Positions 32,271 to 43,564 of a stretch of DNA of 64,000 nt are shown piece after piece (within the stretch, counting starts at the first letter, position 1; each line of letters starts with the position of its first letter). The DNA comes from Prorocentrum cordatum. Its lineage: Eukaryota > Sar > Dinophyceae > Prorocentrales > Prorocentraceae. The position numbers and the translations under genes were made by a program. The stretch is taken from the NCBI GenBank assembly GCA_963575745.1, contig CAUYUJ010018053.1, positions 109,501 through 173,500 of the forward strand, read 5' to 3'. The notes below the pieces were generated by a model. That model saw only the letters and a list, made by a program, of their open reading frames with translations. It was not told the DNA's origin and did no database searches.

Positions 32271-32972
32271 TTACCCATGCCGCTGACGCCGAGGCCGACC
32301 TCCCTCACCGCCACCGCCACCGTGCTCGCCCGCCTCGCCGAGGAGGGCGTCCAGCCGCTCGGCCATGTGGCGGAGCTCCACCATGTGGCACAGGAGGCTC
32401 TCCCGCACACAGGGCAGGCCGAAGCGCTTCATCAGGCGGAAGACGTCCTGGCGGAGCCCGTCCAGATCCGTGCCGCTGCTCTTGTCTTTGCCAGCGCCTC
32501 CCTTGCCTGAGTCCTTCCCCTTGCCACAGCGACGGCCTGTGCCGCCCGCCAAGCGTCCGCGCCGTACCACAGGCAGGTCGTCCGCCCACTCGTCGGACAG
32601 CAGCGGGTCAGGAGACGCGGCGGGCACCATCGCCACGCTCCCCTCCGCCCCGACGTCGGCCATCTGCTCGTCCGAGTTGGCGTCCTCCGCGCGCTCGCCA
32701 GGGCCCGCCGCGCCGCCGCGCCCGCGAGGACGCCGCCGCCGAGGGGCAGCAGCGGGTGCCTCCTGCGCCTGCGCGGCTGAGGGGGGCTCGGGCGGCGCTG
32801 TGGGGGCCGCCAGCGCGGCTCGCAGCAGGCCCTCGGAGGCCCGCGCCAGGCGCTGTGCGTCGCGGTTGCCGCCCGATAGCCCAGCCGCAGCGTGCGTCGC
32901 GAGGACCGCGCCGCGCACGGCCTCGCGCGACGCCTTCGCGCGGCGGGCATCCGTCCCCACAGTACCTGGCAT
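32271..32972 (-). CDS. Unknown nuclear-looking protein fragment
   Basis: The minus-strand frame can start at Met 32972 (Met-Pro-Gly-Thr-Val-Gly), just before the frame degenerates upstream into microsatellite, and runs about 233 residues. It shows helical Ala/Arg-rich sequence, an acidic stretch (EDANSDEQMADVGAEG, then LLSDEWADDLPVV), a Lys/Gly linker (GKGKDSGKGGAGKDKSS) and a C-terminal helical domain (DLDGLRQDVFRLMKRFGLPCVRESLLCHMVELRHMAERLDALL). The last segment looks genuinely coding. The upstream part joins (GGA)n and (GAT)n tracts, so the true N-terminus or an upstream exon may be lost. Family not recognised. Confidence 0.5.
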   Translation of the reverse strand: MPGTVGTDARRAKASREAVRGAVLATHAAAGLSGGNRDAQRLARASEGLLRAALAAPTAPPEPPSAAQAQEAPAAAPRRRRPRGRGGAAGPGERAEDANSDEQMADVGAEGSVAMVPAASPDPLLSDEWADDLPVVRRGRLAGGTGRRCGKGKDSGKGGAGKDKSSGTDLDGLRQDVFRLMKRFGLPCVRESLLCHMVELRHMAERLDALLGEAGEHGGGGGEGGRPRRQRHG

Positions 32973-33028
32973 CGGTCGACGGCGGGAGCGCGGCGCGCGG
33001 GCACCCAGCGGCGGCGGCTTAAGCCAAG

Positions 33029-33117
33029 ATGGTACCAGGAGGAGGAGGAGGAGGAGGAGGAGGAGGAGGAGGAGAAGGAGGAGGAGGCAAAGGAGAAGGA
33101 AGAGGAATATGAGGAAC

Positions 33118-33188
<71 letters not shown>

Positions 33189-33261
33189 GGTGGTGGAGGT
33201 AGGGGGGGGGGGGGCCGGTGGTGGTGGTGGTGGTGGTAAGGTGGTAGGTGTGTGATGATGT

Positions 33262-33313
<52 letters not shown>

Positions 33314-33450
33314 GATGATGATGTTGATGATGATGATGATGAGGGTGAGGATGAGGATGAGGAGGAGGAGGAGGAGGAGGAGGAGGAGGAGGAGGAGGAG
33401 GAGGACTTGGAGGCAGGAGAGTGGAAGGAAGAGGAGGAGTTGGAGGGGGA
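33029..33450. repeat. Compound GGA/GAT/GTG microsatellite
   Basis: In order: (GGA)n 33035-33105, (GAT)n 33117-33172, (GGT)n 33173-33240, (GAT)n 33253-33348, (GGA)n 33358-33412. Poly-Asp, poly-Met and poly-Ile frames are artefacts. Confidence 0.97.
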
Positions 33451-33500
33451 GGCGGAGCCACTGCCTGGCCGCCTCCCTCCTCACCCGCTCCTTGCCCACC

Positions 33501-33983
33501 TCATTTCGCACCTCCCTTCCGCTCCTCCGCGCCATGGCATTGACCCTTGTCCAGCGCGGTGGCGGCAGGCGCGGGCGCCCCGACCAGGAGTTCGCGCAGC
33601 AGCTCCTCACGAGCCTCCTCGGGACTGCAGGCCGGCGCAGCCAGGAGCAGCTGCCACAGCGCCTTTGCGCCGCCCGCGCCGGGGCCAAGGCGAGTTGCAC
33701 GCCTTCGCCAGCGGTTGCCGAAGGCGGTGCGGGCGAAGCTTGGCCAGCCTTGCCGGGCAGCTGGGGCCTCTGCCCACGGGCCCAAGCAGGCGGCTACCGC
33801 GCCTTCGCCGCTGCTGCGGACGGCGACGGCGCGGTGGCCGCCGAGGGAGAGGCGGACGAGCACCAACGCTGCCCCGAGCGACTGACTGGCTGTCAGGGCC
33901 GCGCTGCGGCACCTGCGCTGGGTTGCGCGGGACCGTGCCCGGGCGTTGGGGGGCGGGCCGGAAACGGAGGCGGCCGCGAGCAC
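33501..33983 (-). CDS. Possible unknown protein fragment, minus strand
   Basis: A minus-strand frame of 160 residues ends LWQLLLAAPACSPEEAREELLRELLVGAP and then ATALDKGQCHGAEERKGGAK. The C-terminal helix looks coding-like, but overlapping frames on both strands are also open in this GC-rich stretch. It may belong to the same broken gene as 32271-32972, split by the compound microsatellite. Low confidence. Confidence 0.25.
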   Translation of the reverse strand: MLAAASVSGPPPNARARSRATQRRCRSAALTASQSLGAALVLVRLSLGGHRAVAVRSSGEGAVAACLGPWAEAPAARQGWPSFARTAFGNRWRRRATRLGPGAGGAKALWQLLLAAPACSPEEAREELLRELLVGAPAPAATALDKGQCHGAEERKGGAK

Positions 33984-34199
33984 GCTGGCCCGCAGGCGAG
34001 GCGCGGAGCTGAGCTGCGCGTTGTGCCGCGCGGCAGCTGTGCAGCTCGCTCGGCAGGAAGCGTGAGATCGCGGCCCGCGCCGCGATGCTGGCCGAGCTCG
34101 CCGGCTCGCCGGCCAGGCGGCGCAGGCGGGGCGCTAAGCGTGGAGAGGCACTGCTGGTTCGTCTCGTCCCTCCTGGAGCGCAGAGCCCGGGTGGGGGCG

Positions 34200-34460
34200 C
34201 GGGCAGGAGGTGGAGGTGGTGGAGGAGGAGGAGGAGGTGGAGGGAGGGTAGAGGAATGAAGAGAGGAGTGGAGGGAAGGAGGAAAGTGAGGTGGATAGGG
34301 GAGGTATTGGAGGAGGAGGTGGATGGAGGAGGAGGAGGAGGAGGTGGAGGAGGAGGAGGACAAGGAAAAGGAAAAGGACAAGGAAAAAAAAAGGGAAACA
34401 TTTCAGGAGGAGGAGGAGGACGACGACGAGGAGGAGAAGGAGGAGGAGGAACTGCTGCCC
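34200..34460. repeat. GGA-rich purine tract
   Basis: GGA/GGT-rich with AAAGGAAAAGGACAAGG segments. Confidence 0.9.
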
Positions 34461-34654
34461 GCCGCGCCCCGCCGCCGCCGCCGCCCCCGCCCCCGTCGCC
34501 GTCACGCCGAGGCCGGAGTGGACGCTGGCAAGATCCGCCCCCTCGGGCCGCCGTCCCCGGGCCCGCCGACGGGGGCCCTGCGCGCGGCTGGCGTTGGCTC
34601 CCCTGGGACGCTGCCAGGAACGCGGGCCTGGAGGGTTTCTCCGAAGGGCTTAGG

Positions 34655-35075
34655 CGACCCGTCCTCCTCCTCGTCCCCCTCCTCCTCCTCCTCCTCCTCC
34701 TGCTCCTCCTCCTCCCTCCTCCTCCTCCTCGTCCTCCTCCTCCTCCTCCTGCTCCTCACTCCTCCCTCCTGGCTCCTCCTCGTCCTCCTCCCTTCCACTC
34801 CTTCCTCCTCTCCTCCTCCTCCTCCTCTAATCCTCCTTCTCCTCCTCATCCTCATCCTCCTCCTCCCTCCTCCTCCTCCTCCTCTCCTCCTCACCCTCCC
34901 CTACCCATCCTCCTCCCTCCTTCATCCTCCTCACTTCCTCCTCCTCTCCCTCCTCCTCCTCCTCGGCCTCCTCCTCCTCCTCCCTCCTCCTCCTCTCCTC
35001 CTCCTCTCATCCTCCTTCCTCCTCCTCCTCCTCCCCCTCCCCCTTCCCCTCCTCCACCTCCTCCTCCTCTTGCGC
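34655..35075. repeat. TCC-rich tract
   Basis: (TCC)n for about 420 bp. It is preceded by GTTTCTCCGAAGGGCTTAGG, nearly the same flank as at 63706 before another TCC tract. The GGA tract at 34200 makes an inverted pair with it. Confidence 0.95.
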
Positions 35076-36198
35076 CGTGCTCCGTGTTTCGGGAAACTCG
35101 GGACGGCGGTTGTCTGGGTCTGGGGAGGACGATGAAAACGGACGACGAGGGCCGGCGGCGCGCCGCCAGGAGAAGTGAGTGGGAGGTCCGAGTTGGTTAC
35201 CCTGGCTGCTTTCGCCGGCGGGGCGGAAGCTTGGGTTGAGGGGTTTTTGGTGATGAACCCCCTGGGGGCCAATCGATCGCACCCCTGTCGAAGATGAGTG
35301 CCCCTCTCCACCCAGCGTGCATCCCCGAGCTGCTTCAAGAATGGTTCCAATGTTATTCGCCTGCGGTCGCAGACCTCTTGGTCTGCAAATTGAAGCAACG
35401 CGCATCGTCGGATGTCTCTGATCTTGGCCTTCAGCTGCCCTTTTCGCGCGGGTGAATGCCTCAGCCTCTCTTGGCGAAGAAACGGACTCGGAGTCCGAGA
35501 GGCGTCGCCATCGAAGAAGCGGTTCAGATCATGGACGCGCCATGCCCAGCACAGGGGTGGCGCATCCTCTGATCATTGTTGCACGATCGGCCTGGCCGGT
35601 GACGGCGAACGGGTGTGGCGCACCCCACGAGCTCCAGCTCTTGAGGCGGGATCGCGAGGCGCAACGTCGGGAGGCCTACCCAAAACCTCCTCCCACTTGC
35701 TGCTTCTCGCAGCCCCCCTCTGGAGTCGGTTCCTCTTTCTGAATCAGCAGCGCCGTGCGTCTCCTCCTGCTCCCCCCTCCTCCTGCCTCCGTCCTCTGCT
35801 GTCCGCGTTCTCATATCGGCACACCCGTCTCACACCTTTCGTTCCCCTTACTGTTTCTTCGGGGATTTCACAAACGGCCCCAAGGGCTGTGTTTGCACGC
35901 ATTCCCCCTTCGGATTCCCCCTTCGGCACTATCCTCTCACGTACCGTGCCCCATGGGGGAAGGTTTGTTTGCGTCCCCCACCCACTGTGGCATATTCCTC
36001 ACACTGATCGTGCGCAGAGAGGCTCACCTCCAGAGGTGCATGACGTTGCCACGAGTTGAGCTCCCCCAGCTGCGCCCCATGATGCCCAGGTGGTGCAGTC
36101 AAGGCGCGGAAGTGAGGACCGCCCGGGGCTCAGGAGGGGCCCTGGTGTTTGTGCCCTTCCCGAGGCCCAGGAACCCGTGAATGAGCGAGGCTCGCAGA
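35076..36198. other. No gene seen
   Basis: Unique sequence. Frames at 35412-36059 and on the opposite strand are open but Ser/Pro/Arg-rich and lack recognisable motifs. Confidence 0.45.
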
Positions 36199-36330
36199 CT
36201 TGGCATCGCTCGGACGTGTGCATTTGTCATTCGGCGAGGGCCATCGAGGAGCAGGCTTGATCATTTGGCGAAAAAGCCGCGCACGAAACCGAACAAAAAC
36301 ACAGGGAATGGACGTCCGAGCGATGGCGAG
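36199..36330 (+). mobile_element. MITE family A, copy 3
   Basis: 132 bp. It starts CTTGGCATCGCTCGGACGTG and ends ACGTCCGAGCGATGGCGAG. Target duplication CAGA at 36195-36198 and 36331-36334. Confidence 0.87.
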
Positions 36331-36785
36331 CAGAGGCCCGAGAGGCCCTCACGTTCCGCGCCTGAAGGGTGCCTGGTGGCGGCGCAGTGCCGCACGTCCA
36401 CCTCGGGAGGGCTGGGGTCGCCCTCCCAAAAGCCTTCTCTTGATGAGCACGGCCTCTGCCTGGCCTGCTGCACGCAGCGCCACGCCTTACCAGCCTGGAG
36501 CACATCCCTATCCCTGTGCTGGGCGCCTCCTCATCACGATGCCAATCTTAGGGATTCCCTTCTTTTTTGAGGGCGAGTCCCTAAAATTGTCATCGCCTTT
36601 TGGCGTGTCAATCTTAGGGATAGGGATACGTTCGAGGCTGGTAAACGCCATTGCGGATATGAGGGCGAGGGGGCGGGCGGGTGGGCCGCGGTTTGGGTCT
36701 CGAGAGGTTCGCCGGTGGATCGCGAGGGGGACGACGGCAAAAGAACATCAAACCGAAGAATTCCAACACAGCGTGAACAGCATGT
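36331..36785. other. No gene seen
   Basis: CAATCTTAGGGAT occurs at about 36542 and 36608, around TTTTTTGAGGGCGAGTCCCTAA. Otherwise unique. Confidence 0.45.
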
Positions 36786-36901
36786 GGTCCGTTCAGATTT
36801 CTTGAATCTGCGCTGGGCCCCCCCTGGCGGAACCTCCTGCTCCGCCCCTGTCGCGCTCCGCGCGCCGTCGAAAGTGTACGTTTATGGCGCTGGTTCCCCC
36901 T
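36786..36901. mobile_element. Foldback element E, degenerate copy
   Basis: It has the CTGCGCTGGGCCCCCCCTGG centre and the ACGTTTATGGCGCTGGTTCC right end typical of family E. The left arm is mostly lost. Confidence 0.4.
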
Positions 36902-37184
36902 AGCAAAACAACGCATCGCAACAACAACAGCAATGACAACAACGACGACGACGACAACAGCACTCATTCTAAGACTGTTCGCTCTTACTTGCCCGTGTGT
37001 CATTCAAAACGAGTCCCCCACACCCTCGATACCCGCCGTTTTTGTCTTCGATCACACCCCCTTTGGGGGTGATTATTTCTCTTTGCGGGGGGCAGCGGGC
37101 TTAGACAGTCGAGCAAACCTGAACGGGCGGACAATCTTTCGTGGGCGTACATGTGCCCGCCATTGGAAATGGTGTGGGCCCTGC

Positions 37185-37540
37185 ACAAAGAGGAGGGGGC
37201 GAACGAGGGAGAGCGAGAGGAAAGGAGGGGGAGAGACGAAGGAAGAGGGAAACCGCCAGGAGAGAAGGAGCGAAGAGGGGGGCGGTTGATTAGAGGCAGA
37301 GGGAAGGGGGGGGGAAGACAGAGAAGAGAGGTAGAGAAAGAACGAGAAAGAGAGAAAGAGAGAGGGGAGAGAGAGAACGAGGGAGGGAGGAGGCAGGGGA
37401 GGGGAGGGAACAGGGAGGAGGGAGAGGAGGGAGAGGGGATGGGGCAGAGAGGCATAAGGATGATGGAAGAGAGGAGGGAGAGAGAAGGGAGGAGAGGAGG
37501 GCGGAGGGAGGAGGGAGGGGGAGGAGGAACAGGAAGGTAA
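37185..37540. repeat. GA/GGA-rich purine tract
   Basis: Imperfect GAGAGA and GGAGG strings on the plus strand. The Arg/Glu-rich frames are artefacts. Confidence 0.85.
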
Positions 37541-37544
37541 AGGC

Positions 37545-37790
37545 GTGAACGTTCGAGGAAGTCCTAGGCGAACGCGCCGTTCCTGAAGGAAGTCTCGGGC
37601 GGGAGCCCACGACGGGCGGGCGATCCTTGACGGGAGGGTCGGGCGGGTCGGACATTCAAGCGGGATGCTTGCATATGGCGAGAGCGCGATTACTAAGTAA
37701 ATCGTAGCGGCGCCCTTGGCGCAACGTGCTTCCTGAGCGTCGAAAGCGCGATTCCTGAATACATTGCATGGAATTCACAGGCGAGAACGG
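37545..37790 (+). repeat. Degenerate GGAAGTC / GCGCCGTTCCTGA repeats
   Basis: Anchors GAGGAAGTCCTAGGCG, GGAAGTCTCGGGCG, TTCCTGAA and GATTCCTGAATACATTG match the repeat class at 40915-41165. Confidence 0.5.
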
Positions 37791-38128
37791 AATCCCACCA
37801 GCCCTCTGGGCGTCGGTGGTTTAGGGAGGTTCCTCTTCCACCCCTCCTTCTTCCCCTTCGGGGAGGGGTTTATCATTGTTCCCTATTAATATACACCCCC
37901 TCCCCCAGGCGATTGGGAGCCAACTCGAGTCAATGAGGGCACCTCCCCACCATCCTTTTTAAAAAACAATTTAAATCACACTCTGCCTCCAAATTCGGTA
38001 TATGCGCAACGAACCCGATGCGGCCTCCCCCCCCGCCATCCCTATCAACAGAAATTTTCCTGGCGAAGGACCCGACCATATGCAAACGTGAATACCGCAG
38101 GGCAGGCGGGACGACGCACAAGGAATTC

Positions 38129-39745
38129 TCTATGGGGCCACGGTCCTCGTGAGGGGTGTGCCGGAATGGCCCGAGGCCGCCATGCGAACGCTGCCACTGG
38201 GGCCTTCGCTGGAGCTCCCTGTGGGGCCACGATCCTCGTGAGGGGTGTGCCAAAATGGGGCGGGGCCGCCATGCGAACGCTGCCACTGGGGCCTTCGCTG
38301 GAGCTCCCTATGGGGCCACGATCCTCTTGAGGGGTGTGCCGAAATGGTCCGAGGCCGCCATGCGAACGCTGCCACTGGCGCCTTCGGTGGAGTTCCCTAT
38401 GGGGCCACGATCCTCGTGAGGGGTGTGCCGAAATGGCCAGTGGCCGCCACGCGAACGCTGCCACTGGGGCCTTCGGTGGAGCTCCCTATGGGGCCGCGAA
38501 CTGTGTGAGGGGTGCGCCGCAATGGGGCAGGGCCGCCATGCGAACGCTGCCACTGGGGCCTTCGCTGGAGCTCCCTATGGGGGCACGATCCTCGTGAAGG
38601 GTGTCCCGAAATGGCCCGAGGCCGCCATGCGAACGCTGCCACTGGGGCCTTCGGTGGAGCTCCTTATGGGGCCACGATCCTCGTGAGGGGTGTGCCAAAA
38701 TGGGGCGGGGCCGCCATGCGAACGCTGCCACTGGGGCCTTCGCTGGAGCTCCCTATGGGGCCACGATGCTTATGAGATGCGCCAAAATAGGGCGGGGCCG
38801 CCATGCGAACGCTGCCGCTGGGGCCGTCGGTGGAGCTCCCTATGGGGCCACGATCCTCGTGAGGGGTGCGCCAAACTGTGGCGGGGCCACCATGCGAACG
38901 CTGCCACTGGGGCCTTCGGTGGAGCTCCTTATGGGGCCACGATCCTCGTGAGGGGTGCGCCGAAATGGGGCGGGCCACCACGCGAACGCTGCCACTAGGG
39001 TCTTCGGTGGAGCTCCCTATGGGGCCACGATCCTCGTGAGGGGTGTGCCGAAATGGCCCGAGGCCGCCATGCGAACGTTGCCATTGGGGCCTTCGGTGGG
39101 GCTCCCTGTGGGGCCACGATCCTTTGAGGGGTGCGCCAACATGGGGCGGGGCCACCATGCGAACGCTGCCACTGGGGCCTTCGGTGGACCTCCTTATGGG
39201 GCCACGATCCTCGTGAGGGGTGCGCCGGAATGAGGCGGGGCCGCCATGCGAACGCTGCCACTGGGGCCTTCGCTGGAGTTCCCTATGTGGGCACGATCCT
39301 TGCGGGGGGTGTACCGACATGGCCCGAGGCCGCCATGCGAACGCTGCCACTGGGGCCTTCGGTGGAGTTTTCTTATGGGGCCACGATCCTCGTGAGGGGT
39401 GCGCCACAATGGGGCGGGGCCACCATGCGAACGCTGCCAGTGGGGCCTTCGGTGGAGCTCCCTATGGGGCCACGATCCTCGTGAGGGGTGCGCCAAAATG
39501 GGGCGGGGCCGCCATGCGAACGCTGCCACTGGAGCCTTCGGTGGGGCTCCCTATGGGGCCACGATCCTCGTGAGGGGTGTGCCGAAATGGCCCGAGGCCG
39601 CCATGCGAACGCTGCCACTGGGGCCTTCGGTGGGGCTCCCTATGGGCCACGATCCTCGTGAGGGGTGTGCCGAAATGGCCCGAGGCCGCCATGCGAACGC
39701 TGCCACTGGGGCTTCGGTGTGAGCTCCTATGGGGCCACGAAACGC
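38129..39745 (+). repeat. 89-bp satellite array, about 18 units
   Basis: The unit contains GCCATGCGAACGCTGCCACT, GGCCTTCG(C/G)TGGAGCTCC and GGGGCCACGATCCTCGTGAG. Spacing is 89 bp across the left half and nearly so on the right, with small deletions near 38770 and 39120. Because 89 is not a multiple of 3, successive units change frame and all six frames are largely open; none is a gene. Confidence 0.97.
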
Positions 39746-39884
39746 TTGGGTGGGTGAAACGGAGGGAGGAGGGGGGAGGAGGGGGAGGAGGGAGGAGAGG
39801 AGGAGGGGCGGAGGAGGAACGCGGGGCGACGTCTCTTCAAAACGAGGACCCAACACCACAGGATGGTTGGGAAATACAGAGTGC

Positions 39885-39937
39885 ATTTGGCGGCGGCGGC
39901 GGCTGTGACGGGGGCAGCGGTTGCGACGGCTGCGGCC

Positions 39938-39993
<56 letters not shown>

Positions 39994-40140
39994 GGCGGCG
40001 GCAACGGGGACGGCAGCGGCTGCGGCGGCAGCGGCTACGGCGGCGGCGATTCTGCAGCGGGGGCGGCGCCGTCGGCCGCGGCGGCGGCAAACGGCGCGGT
40101 GGCGGCGGCGGACAGCGGCGGCGGCGGCGGCGGCGGATGC
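39885..40140. repeat. GGC trinucleotide tract
   Basis: (GGC)n and GGCTGC variants for about 250 bp. The Gly and Ala homopolymer frames are artefacts. Confidence 0.93.
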
Positions 40141-40391
40141 GCCCCCAGCAGATGCCCATCCAAAATCGACTGCTGAACATGCTGCGGCTCGGGCCAGGTT
40201 CGGGTGCTGCGTATGTGTTGGGAGGGCGGGTGGGAGAGCGAGACGGCTTGCGGGCGGGGAAGGAGTCTCGCCCGTGGACTGGGGGGTCGGCGAGTCGTCG
40301 GAGCGTCCAACACGGCCTCGGCGAGGCAACCAAACTCATTGGTTTTTACCCGGGTTTTCGTCCCATTTGGGCCTCCTGAGGGGGGGGGCCT

Positions 40392-40655
40392 AATTAATGC
40401 TCCCGATGGCCCCAAGAAGCGCCCAGGAAACCCCAAGAGGGCCCAAGATAACCCCAAGATGGCCCCACGAGGCCCCCAAGAGGCCCCCAGGAGGCCCCCA
40501 AAGGATCCCAAGCGGCCCCAAAAGTCCCCCCCGAAGCACCCAAGACGCCGACGAACCCCACACGACCGCCAAGAGACCCCCAATACGTCCCAAGACGCCC
40601 AAGAGATACCCCAAGAGGCTCCGGGAAGCATCCAAGAGGCCTCTGGCCCTCTTGC
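40392..40655 (+). repeat. CCCAAGAGG-type minisatellite, second locus
   Basis: Same degenerate ~10-bp unit as 1790-2140 (CCCCAAGAGGGCCC, GGCCCCCAAGAGGCCCCC). A TCC-rich stretch follows to about 40790. Confidence 0.85.
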
Positions 40656-40914
40656 TTGTTAACGTTCTCTTCATTCCTCCTCCTATTCCTTTTCATCCTC
40701 CTCCTCCCCCTCCGCCTCCTCCTCCTCATCATCCTATTCATCCTCCTTCCCCTTATTCCCTCACCCATCCATCCAATGTTCTCCTTCGCCCCTTCTCTCC
40801 TTCACACGGTTCGGCCGTCCCGGTCTTTGCTCCCGCACTTCCCTGATCACCTCTCAACTCGCCTGGACATCGTTTCTGGATGGGCTGGTGGGGATACGCG
40901 GAGCGTCTAGAATT

Positions 40915-41165
40915 CTTGCTGAAAGTGTGAGGGGTTCTCTTGCGGGAGCAGGGGGCTTGATTGGATAGCGAGGAAGTCTTGATTCAATTGCGAGGAAGTC
41001 TCAAGCGGGAGCGCCGTTCCTGAGTACATTGTAAGGAAGTCTCAGATGGGAGCGAGGGTCCTGACTAAGTTGAAAGGAAATCACAAGCGAGAGCACCGAT
41101 CCTGAGTAACTTGTGAGGAAGTCTGAGGAGCGGGGGTCCTGATTAAATTTGGAGGGCGTCTCAGG
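40915..41165 (+). repeat. Degenerate ~57-bp tandem repeat
   Basis: Repeated anchors GAGGAAGTCTCAAGCGGGAG and TCCTGAGTACATTG (variants) occur about every 55-60 bp. Nothing else is recognised between 40800 and 41750. Confidence 0.65.
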
Positions 41166-41754
41166 CGGGGGCCGTTGTTTTTGTAATCCGGAGGGCCGGG
41201 GGCCCAGTTTGAGCAGGAAGACTTTCCTTGTCAAAGAGCAGGGTGCGAGCGTCGAGGGGTACACTTTGGTGCAGAAAAAACAGCATGCACCGGTGAGGGG
41301 GATCAACAATAGTTATTCTTCAGCACTGGGAGTTCAACGACAAGAGTCCGTTCAGTAGAGTCACGCTTCAGCACTTCAGCCACGCACCCAGGGACATCAA
41401 ATGATCCCTCGCCCCCTCACCTTACTATCTTCCTGTCGCCATCACACATTCATCATCGCAGCGAGTCTGTTTTGGGTCTTCAACACGTCGTCGTGGTCAT
41501 TGCAGAGCGCTTGGCAGATTTCATTGAGGACGCATTTGGCGCACCGCCATGACTCGTATGCATTGCTTTGCCTACGCGTCCAGAGGATGCATGGCCCACT
41601 GACTGGCTGCCGGCCTCTGTGGCCACAGAAGAAGGGCGCAGGGCCCGCCAACGAAGCCCCAACGCCTCAATCGGAAGGCTGCCCCCCTCGCCATGCTCCC
41701 CAACTCCGACCTCCGACGACTCAACGTTTTCGAACTGCCTGCTTCTAGGCTTAA

Positions 41755-41907
41755 GTCAGGCGTGTCTCCCTACAGAGGGATTTTGGGCGGAAAATGGAAA
41801 TTAGTCAAAACAAATACCCCCAAATGGTCAAAAATAATCATAGAATCGTCCCCTGACGATTTTTTTACTATTTTTGAACATTCCCCCTGTAGAGGGACAG
41901 GCCCGAC
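41755..41907 (+). mobile_element. Inverted-repeat element family C, copy 1
   Basis: 153 bp. Ends GTCAGGCGTGTCTCCCTACA and TGTAGAGGGACAGGCCCGAC are inverted. TTAA lies immediately outside both ends, but CTAGG flanks it symmetrically, so TTAA may be outer repeat rather than target duplication. Confidence 0.7.
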
Positions 41908-42069
41908 TTAATCCTAGGCCTGTCGACCCTCCCCCCCGGGACGGTGTTTGCGCTGGGGTTCTTACTTGCCTCGCTGAGGGACTTGTGGGGTCCAGCGACG
42001 CTTGTCCACGTTGCCGCCCGTGGCCGTCTCGTGCGCCGGGTGTGTCCGGCGCGGGCTCCGCCACGTGGG

Positions 42070-43110
42070 GTCACTACCAGTTCGAACACCTCCCCCCCCA
42101 GAAAACCAGAGAGGGAACACTACCGGTTCGAACCCCACCCCCTCCGGAAAACCGGGGGGGGGTCATTACCCGTTCGAACCCCCTCTCCCCCCCCCCCCCT
42201 CGAAAACCGGGGGGGTCGAATTCGACCCTCCCCCCCACTCGAAACCCGAGGGGGGGTCACTACCGGTTCGAACCCCTCCCTCACCCCCCCCCTTGAAAAT
42301 TGGGGGGGTCCTTACCGGTTCGAACCCCCCCCCCACTCGAAAACCGGGGGGCGTTTATTTACCGGTTCGAACCCCTCCCCTCCCCCCCCCCCCTTCACAC
42401 TCACCGCCAGCAAACAACTTTGGGTCCCTACCACCGTCCGCACCACATCCCCCACTGCTGTCCCCAGCACCACTGTCCTCACCACCACTGTCCCCACTGT
42501 TCCCACCACTGTCCCACTGTCCCCGCCGCTGTCCCACTGAGCTGTCCCACCGTCCCCACTGTCCCCATCACTGTCCCACTGTCCCCACTGTCCCCGCCAC
42601 TTTCTCCACTGTACTACTGTCCCCCCACTGTCCTCACCACCGGCTTCACCACTGTCCCCTCCACTACCGCCCCCACCACTGTCCCACTGTCCCCACCACT
42701 GTCCCGCTGTCCCCTCACCACTGTCACCACCACCACCGTCCCCACCACTTTCCGCACCACTGTCCCACTGTCTCCGCATCACTGTCCCCACCACCACCGT
42801 TCCCACCACGATCCCAACATCCCCACCATTCTCCAAATGTCCCGAGGAGCGGGCATCGTTTGCCAGCGGTGAGGGGGGGGGGAGCCGGTAGTGACCCCCC
42901 CCCGTCTGGTTTTCCAGGGGGAGGGGGTTCGAACCGGTAGTGACCTGGGGGGGGGTTCGAACAGGTAGTGGCCCCCCCGTTTTCATGATGGACGGGAGGG
43001 GGAGGTTCGAACAGGTAGTGACCCCCTCCCGGTTTTCGAGGGGGGGGGGGGGACGGGTTAGGAACCCCCAGAACCTTCCCCCCGGTTTTCCGCCAGCAGC
43101 GGTAGAGCAC
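42070..43110. repeat. Large inverted repeat with CCACTGTCC minisatellite loop
   Basis: Left arm (42070-42400) repeats GAAAACCGGGGGG...TACCGGTTCGAACCCC. Right arm (42880-43110) carries the reverse complement (GGTTCGAACCGGTAGTGACC). Between them, 42420-42835 is a CCCCACCACTGTCCCACTGT-type minisatellite. Confidence 0.85.
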
Positions 43111-43564
43111 GCCTTTTCATACATTTGCACGGAAAGACCTTTTTTGATCCCTGATGCTACTGGGCCTTCTAACTCATCGATCCCCGCCCAGGGTCAGAGG
43201 GTTTTTCGGGCCGAACGAAGGGGGGGGGATAGGGAAAGGGGGAGTTACGAAATCTGCTGCATGCAGCTGGTTGCCGGCCCCGCCGCCGGGCCCATTCCTC
43301 GATGCATGGGCGCCTCCCGGCGCCGGGAAAATCAGCCGCGTTAGCTGATTCTCAAACGCTATCCCCCCCTTTCGCCCGGCCCGAAAGGGGTCTGACTGCG
43401 CCGACGTTCGCGCGTCAGCTGCCTGCGTAAGGTGGCGCGCAGGCGCCCTCGCCTCCAACGCGGCGTGCCGCGCCCTGCACAGCGCGGCGTGCCACGCCCT
43501 TGCAGCCCGTGCGAGACGCCGCGCCGGGTCGCTATTCGCCACCTTGCGAGAGACCCGCTTCCTG

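Noticed and set aside
38156-39722. Cys/Trp-rich proteins encoded by the 89-bp array
   Set aside because: The unit length is not a multiple of three and all frames on both strands are open, so the frames are by-products of the repeat.
38129-39745. CRISPR-like array
   Set aside because: Units are contiguous 89-bp repeats without variable spacers, in eukaryotic-type DNA with no cas genes.
41755-41907. Firm piggyBac assignment from TTAA
   Set aside because: The other two copies lack TTAA, and the flanks of this one are symmetric beyond the tetramer.
42060-43110. tRNA genes suggested by GGTTCGAACC
   Set aside because: No cloverleaf, A box or acceptor stem could be drawn around the motif; it is part of a repeat unit.
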